Positions 16,263 through 23,100 of a stretch of DNA of 23,751 nt are shown one piece after another (position 1 is the first letter of the stretch; each line of letters begins with the position of its first letter). The stretch covers positions 1-23,751 of the forward strand of contig NZ_DASZGI010000308.1 in the NCBI RefSeq assembly GCF_035938995.1. The letters run 5' to 3'. The stretch comes from DASZGI01 sp035938995. Its GTDB lineage: Bacteria > Actinomycetota > Actinomycetes > Streptomycetales > Catenulisporaceae. The position numbers and the translations under genes are program-made. Under the pieces are notes generated by a model. The model was not told the origin of the DNA. It was given only the letters and a program-made list of their open reading frames with translations, and made no database searches.

Positions 16263-16612
16263 ATGTTCTCCTCCTCACTTCTCAACTTCCTGTCGGGCCT
16301 GTTCGCGGGCGTCGGCTTAAACCTGATCACACAGGTGCAAACCGGCCCGCTGACCCACCCCGCGTGGACGGTGGTCCTCGACTCCCTGTCGTGGATCCTT
16401 GCTTCGGGTTTCCAGGCATGGGCCGGGCACGTCGTGCAAAGTGCCGAGCACGAGGCCGAGCTGAAAATCATTGCCGGGCTGATCCAGGAGGAGCGGCGGG
16501 CGATCACTCTCGGGGAAAAGCGCAAGGTCTCAACGCTCTACAACCGGTGGGGGCGAGTGGCTTGTGCTTCGCCGCGGCGCTGCTGCTCACGCCGGGCTTG
16601 GTCACCACCTGA
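16263..16612 (+). pseudogene. Small membrane protein, frameshifted at a G-run
   Basis: From ATG 16263 (after a GGGG-type ribosome site) the product starts MFSSSLLNFLSGLFAGVGLN with a first membrane segment, a second hydrophobic stretch (WTVVLDSLSWILASGFQAW) and a charged helix (EHEAELKIIAGLIQEERRAI). After STLYNRW the frame turns Arg/Cys-rich and runs on to 16685. One extra G in the five-G run at 16549-16553 would instead give GASGLCFAAALLLTPGLVTT and stop at 16612, a plausible final membrane segment. The function is unknown. Confidence 0.5.
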
Positions 16613-16740
16613 AGATTCGGCCGGGTTCGGGGCGGATCGGTTGGCTGTGACGAGGCTGTCGGAATTCGGTCGGGTGCAGGTGTAGATAAGTCCGTCCGTG
16701 TTGGTCAGGTCGGTCCAGAGGACGTCTCGCCGATACCGCG

Positions 16741-16830
16741 CCATCGGCCGCTGTGCGCGTTGCCGAGATCGCAGAAGCCTGCGGAGTGTCCGAGAAGACG
16801 GTGTTCAGCTACTTCCCGACCAAGGAGTAG
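16741..16830 (+). pseudogene. TetR-family helix-turn-helix remnant
   Basis: The frame reads VAEIAEACGVSEKTVFSYFP followed by TKE and a TAG stop at 16828-16830. This is the core DNA-binding helix-turn-helix of TetR regulators, but the first helix lacks a recognisable start and the ligand-binding domain is absent. I could not find a coherent continuation in the other frames, so it is a truncated fossil. Confidence 0.6.
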
Positions 16831-17170
16831 TCGTCGCGCGTCGTGGTGCACCGCCGGCGCCGGGCGCAGCAGTTGTTTGATTGCGGCCTCGAAGCCGGTC
16901 AGGGTGGGCGATGTGGCGCAACAGGCCGTCGACGAAACCCGTGGACGTCGGCGAGCGCCCGTCAGGTCCGCGGTCCGATCGGGATGGGTCAGCCCATTGT
17001 GATGGGTGTTCGAGTATTGATCGGGGTGGTTGTCCGTGGGCAGTGCGTGGTGTCTTGTCGGGCAGAGTGGGACGACGGGGGTGGTGTCGTGGCGATAGCA
17101 GTTGTCATGATCTTGGCTGGGCGCGTTGGCGGTGTGCCCAATTGCCGGGCGGTTGTCTCCGTGTGGTGGT
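16831..17170. other. No supported gene; upstream region of the giant gene
   Basis: Open frames here have poor codon bias and no family resemblance. The segment must hold the promoter of the giant gene if it is transcribed from nearby, but I see no clear -35/-10 pair. Confidence 0.45.
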
Positions 17171-17175
17171 GGGAG
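17171..17175 (+). promoter_or_regulatory. Ribosome binding site GGGAG of the giant gene
   Basis: GGGAG is eight bases before the GTG at 17184. It selects this start over the in-frame GTG codons at 17163, 17166 and 17169, which have no such site. Confidence 0.6.
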
Positions 17176-17183
17176 CTTGGTTT

Positions 17184-20100
17184 GTGAGTATTCAGATGCC
17201 TTCGGCGTTGCAGTGGGTGTCGCAGTTGGCGGTGGGGCAGTCGTGGCCTCAGGGGGATGAGGACCGGCTTAGCGAGTTGGGGGATGTGTGGCATAGCACT
17301 GCGGATCAGATGTCGGGGTTTGCTGATCAGTTGGGGCCGTTGTCGTATGGGATGGCGGATGCGATGTCGGGTCCTGCGGGGGAGCAGTTCCATGCGCTGA
17401 TCTCGCAGATCGGGGGCATGGCGCCGCAGATGGTGGCGGGGGCGCAGCAGGTCGGGGATATGGCGAAGAGCACGGCGGTGCAGACGCAGTATTCCAAGCT
17501 GATGATCCTGTTGCAGTTGATCTGGATGGCGGAGCAGATCATCGAGTGGTCCACCACGGTCTGGGGCTTGGCGGTGGCGGTGGAGGTGGAGGCGATCGGC
17601 CGTCTGGTGGTCGCGCAGATCGCGAAACGGTTCCTGGTCACGGTGGTGTCGGCCACCGCGATCCAGACGGGGATGGACGCGCTGGTGCAGGCGTTCCAGA
17701 TGTTCGTGCTGCACGACCGCACCAAGTGGGACACCTCCTCGACCGTGGGCGCGGCGGAGATGGGCGCGGTGGGGGGTGCGGTCGGTGGGGTGCTGCACGA
17801 GGTCGGGCACGCGCTGGCGCCGGATCTGATCAAGACCACGGTCGGGCGGATCGGGATGGCGGGGGCGACGGGTCTGGCGACCGGGCTGGTGTCCAACGCG
17901 GCGTTCGGCGGGAGCCAGGACCTGGGTTTGGCAGTGACCGCCGGGATCGCGGGGGGCCTGTTCGCGGGGCGGGAAGGGCAGCACGGTATCGCAGAACACC
18001 CCGCCGAATTCTTGCCCGGCCTGACCGACAAACTCGCCCGCATCACCGACGATCTACAAACCCTCAGCGACACCTCAGACGACGGCGAGAAACCCAGCGG
18101 CGACGACTACTACACGCGCCCCACAATCGTTGCTGCGGCGGACGAAAAGGGCGCGGTCGTGGTGGAACGGGAGCCTGGTGCCGAGCTTGGACGTGTCGCC
18201 GCGCCGCCGGAGATGACCGCGACACTGATGGATACTGCCGGATCGCCTACCGGCGAGGCCCGGCCGCTGCAGACAACCGCCGCGGCGCCGATGGACGCAG
18301 GCGAGCCGCCTGGGCTTGCGGTCAAGTCGCTCGAGACAAGTGGGCCGGTGGATGCAGGCGAGCTGTCGAGGCGGCCGGCCGGGCTGGTGGGGACCGTAGA
18401 GCTGCCGCTGGAGTCGGCCGGGATATCGAGCACCACCGACGGGCACGGACCGGCCGGAGAGCCGACCTCGGGATTCGATGCCGGACCCGGACGGGCCCCA
18501 ACTGGACTGCCCGGACTCGCGGCTGACGCCGGGCTGCTCAGGCGTGGGGCCGAGGTCGGGGGTGCCGCAGTTCTCGAACCCGAACACGGGTCGGCCGCTT
18601 CCGCGGAGCCGCTCGCGACGCCAGCGCGCGCCGACGTTGCGGCTCGGCCGGCCGTGACAGGGACCACGGCCGGGCTTCCCGGGTTCGACACGACCTCCCA
18701 CACCGCTCACGCCACGGTCTCCGAGGCCGAACACGCACCGCCCGTCGCGGTGAGATCGGCCGTCGAGTACCGGCCGGCTGAAGCGCCGATTGTGACGCTC
18801 GAAGCCGGGCCGGGGCGGGCCACGGCGGGCCATGCCGAGCTCGAGGCCGTCAGCGGCGGGTTGGAGTCGCACCGCGGCGGGTTGGAGTCGGACCGTGCCG
18901 GATCCGAGGCCGGGCCGGGGCGGGTCGAGGCGTCCGGTGATGCCGTGCTGCCGGGGAGCCTGGCCGAGTCCAAGCCGACGAGTGTGGCTGGACCCGAAGA
19001 CGCGCTGGCGCTGCGCTCCACTGAGCCGGACTGGCGAGTCCCTACCGGTGAACGGGAGGAGGGCGTCGACGGGGTCGAAGGCGGCGAACCCCTTATCGCC
19101 GCTCAAGCAAGCGCCGAGCAGGACGCCAATCTAGTTCTGGAATCAGAGCTCGCGCACCCGGTGTTGCTCGAGAGTTCGCCGCGCTTCGAAAAGTGGCCGG
19201 CAGCCGGTGAGAGCCGTTGGCACGACGCGTTTGTCGCCGTGGCCGAGGAATCTGTTCGCCGTGCGTGGGGGCCGCTGCCGGTGACGTTGGACCCCGGGGC
19301 CGATCCGCATCCGGCGTTCCGGGCGGTCCGGCAGATCGTCGCAGATCTGCGCACCGGGGACGTGGCCGCCGGGGATGGCAGGGCGTCGGTGATGCGTGAT
19401 GGCGACGCGCCCAGTGCTTACGCTGTCGAGCGGGCCCATGCATTGGCCGGAGAGTTGGTCGACGGGCTACCCAGGCCTGAGCCCAGGCTCCTCGGGGGCG
19501 TCCGGTCCGGTGCTCAGGCGGGTGGGAGCGGAAGACGCGCGGACGGACGGCGTGGTGACGGAAGACGCCGCGACGCCCCCGGCAGCTCTGGCCGCGGCGG
19601 CCAGCCGAGCCGGAGCACCGCCGACCCCGCAATGGCCGACACCGGTTCGGGGGAACGTCCGACCCCGGGCCCCTCAGGCCAAGCCCTCATTCATCAGCCG
19701 CGCACGCCTGAGCCCAGCGTGCCTCAACCGCGCGGACGCCGGTCTCGCGCGGTGCCGGGGCGCGGGGCGAGGACCCCCGCCGCGCGTGCGCCCCGCTACG
19801 CGATCCAGGACCATGAACTGCTGGGGCTGATCGACAGACTTAAGGAAAACAACCAATGGCAGGACGGGCTTCCAGCAGGCAAAGCGACCGTCGTCGATGG
19901 TGGGCTGACACGGAGAATCGGAAGAACTCTCCTCGACATCCTGTCCCTCGACGCCGGCGGTGATCCGCGGCGTGTGGTGCCGCATAGGGTCCTGGAGCAG
20001 CTGATCGAGGCGGGGCTGCAAGTGCCGGCGGATGTCAGAGACTGGTACGCGCGGCAGGGGCCTGCCTCCGGGGTGCAACTGGCGCGCCGAGTACGACAGA

Positions 20101-23100
20101 CGCAGACCGCACGGCGAAAGGAACTACTGAGGCGCAGGGAGGTGGCACCGGATGGCCCCGCGGCTGGCCGCGAACAACGGGTGAGGATCTCCGACCGCGA
20201 GCTGATCATGCTGATCGAGAGACTGAAGGCCGAGCATCCCTCGGCCTGGCGCGAGGGGCGTCCCGCCTGGGATGTGACCTTCACCGTGGGCGGCCGGGTG
20301 CGCACGCTCGGCAAGGTTCTCTACAGCATGCGCAGCCTCAATGGCGTCGCCGGACCTTTTCGCCGCATGTCGCGCAAGATGATGGATGAGATGACCCGTG
20401 CGGGGTTCGTGATTCCGGACGAGGTCCGCGCCTGGTATGAGGCGAACCCGGACAAGATTCCGGCCGACGAGGAGGCGTCCGATCGGTCCGGCCCTGGTGA
20501 CGATGCTGCCGGCGCCGGTGCGGATGGGGAAGAGATTCGGCGCGAGTCCAGGTCGCCGGAGCCGCCGGACGACATCCCGTCGCCGCTTGGCGGTGACCGC
20601 GGTGTCGGCCGTGATGGCGGTGATGGCGACGGTCCGAGGCCGGTTCGGGAGCCACGTGCGGTGTCGCCGGGTGACGCGGCGGCGCGGGTGATGCGTATGG
20701 TCGCCGGTGTGGGCGGGGCGCAGGCGAGGCCGGATCCGGCAAGGATGGTGAGGTTTCTAGAGGAACGGAATCTGCGGCAGGTGCCGATTGTCGGGGACGG
20801 GGATTGCTTCTTCAACGCGTTGCGGGCGACCGCGCCTGAACGGATCGATTGGCACGACGCGAACGACATGCGGGCGCAGTTGGCGACGGCGCTGCGGAAC
20901 GATCTCGAACTGCCGGAGCACGAGCGGCGGTTGTGGCCCCACTTGGACATTACGGCGCAAGCGGGAGCGACCGAGGACCTGCTCCGCCGTGAGCCGGAGG
21001 CGGCGGCGCGGAGCCTGGCCCAGGGCGCACGGGAGCAGGACGTGTGGAACGAATACTTCCAGCGCGTGCTCGACAACTGGAATGAGGGGACGCGGCAGTA
21101 CCTGGTTCGACGGCTTGAGGATCCCGGCGCGTGGGACGACCTGACCGGGGATGTCGCACCGCTGGCCGCGACGTTCGTATGGGGCCTGCGGATCGTCCGG
21201 CTGGACGCTGCGGGCCGCGTGGACCACTTCGGACCCGAGGACGGCCGGCAGATGGTGCTGGTCAGGTATGAGGGCGCTTTGGGGGAGGGCCTGGACCACT
21301 GGACCGGTACCGAGCCGGCCGAGGCGGACCGGGGCGCGGAGCGCGCGCCGCAGGACGGCGGTCGGCACGGCGACGTCCCCGATGTCTCGCGCCCCGGCAC
21401 CGGGGGTGGGCGGCTGGGCCCTGTGGACTGGCGGGACCTGTTCGGCGACGACTTCGAGGAGCGGGACGACCTCTTCCGACCCGGCGACGGCATCCGCGAC
21501 GACGAGGCCATGGATGTCGACGCACCTGTCGACGCCTCGGGTCCGGCACCGGACGTCCACGCCGAGACGGGCGCCGCGCACGAGGGCTCGCTGATCCGAG
21601 AGAGCGAACTGGTCGGATTGGTGGAAAGGCTGAAGACGTGGAACTCAGCGGGCTGGCACAACGGCCGGCCGCTTCCGGACGCGTTGGTGCCCGACGAGCA
21701 CGGTCGGATCCGTCCGATCGGGAGAGTGCTGGAGCAGATCACCCGGGACCAGATTCGGCCGGTCAGCCGTGATACACGCGACCGGCTGAAGGCCGCGGGG
21801 CTGCAGGGTGCCGAGGAGGCCATGCTGAAGTACGACGCCCCCCTTCTGGGGGGCGGTATCGCGGAACACGAATTGGCCGAGCTGGCCGAGGAGTTGCAAC
21901 GCACGGACGAGGAAGCGTGGAACGACGGAATTCCGTTGGCACCGGCGACGGTCGTGGACGCCAGGGGCAACCGCCGTCCCATCGGCAAGAGCCTGTATGA
22001 AATCAGAAGCCGTGATCCGGCGCGCGGAATGCCTCGGCGGGTGCTGGCGCCGGAACGGCTGGAGGAGTTGCAGCGTGCGGGGCTGCGAGGTTTGGAGACA
22101 TCGCTGGAATGGTCCCGTGGCAATTACCTGGAATGGTCCCGCGACCATCCATTGGACTCCCGCGGCCGTCATGCCGGCGGTGGCTACCAGATCCGCGACG
22201 ATGAGCTGTTGCGGCTGATCGATCAGCTCAAGGCGGAGGACAAGTGGAACGACGGAGCTCCCACCAGCAGGGAGACCGTTTCCGAAAACGGCCAGGATCG
22301 GAGAATCGGGGACGCGCTCTACAAGATCCGAAGGCTCACCAAGGGCGGTGCTCCGCGGCGTAGGGTGCCGCCTGAACTGCTGGAGCAGTTGAGAAACGCA
22401 GGGCTTGACATTCCCCGGAACGTCCTTGCCGCGCACCGGCGCGGCGCTACCGAAAGCCGGGCCCGAGGCGTCGGTCTCGGCTCGGGTCTGCGAGAGAGCC
22501 GCAGGACCAGGCATGTGCCAGGCCAAATCCGTCTCGAGGCGCCGCCACCACAGCCTGCTTTTGGTCGGCTGCGAACGGTATCGCCACCTTCTGATGCCGA
22601 GCCGTTCCTGGGTCTGCCATCGCCGCGCGCCCGCTCCGAGAGCCGACCGGAGCCGCTGTTCTTACCGTCGCCGTCACCGCCTGATGTCGAGCGGCAGCCC
22701 TCGACGCCGATCGGCGGCGATCGTGGCGGCTTGAGACCGGTCGCGCTGCCGCCGCAGGAGGCGGTGGCGCAGGTGCTCGGCTGGGCCGCCGGTGACGCGG
22801 GGAGGGGAGCCAGTCTCGACGAGGTGGCCGGTTGGCTGGCCGGATGGCGCAACCTGCAGCCGGTACCGATAGTCGAGGACGGGGATTGTTTCTTCAACGC
22901 GCTGCGGGCGACTCAGCCGGGCATTTTCGACATGCGCTTTCCGGCCGGTATGCGGTGGCAGATGGCGGAAAGACTGCGGCGCGATCTGCAGGAACCGGAC
23001 CAGCGCCGGCGATTGTACTGGCCGGAACTGGACGTCTCGGCGCAGCAGGGCCGGACCGAAGATCTGATCCGTCACAATTCCGCGGACGTCGCGCGGTTCA

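Noticed and set aside
16989..17999. 336-residue His/Arg-rich frame on the minus strand
   Set aside because: Its composition (runs of His, Arg, Pro) is implausible for a protein and it opposes the well-formed WXG100-like N-terminus.
18855..18896. CRISPR-like array
   Set aside because: There are only two directly abutting 21-bp units without spacers, lying inside a coding frame.
18075..19106. 343-residue open frame on the minus strand
   Set aside because: It is a shadow of the low-complexity linker of the giant gene, with repetitive Arg/Gly/Pro composition and no start signal.
20321..22123. 600-residue open frame on the minus strand
   Set aside because: It lies wholly antisense to the giant gene, is Ser/Arg/Pro-rich without any domain, and mirrors the high GC third-position bias of the plus-strand frame.
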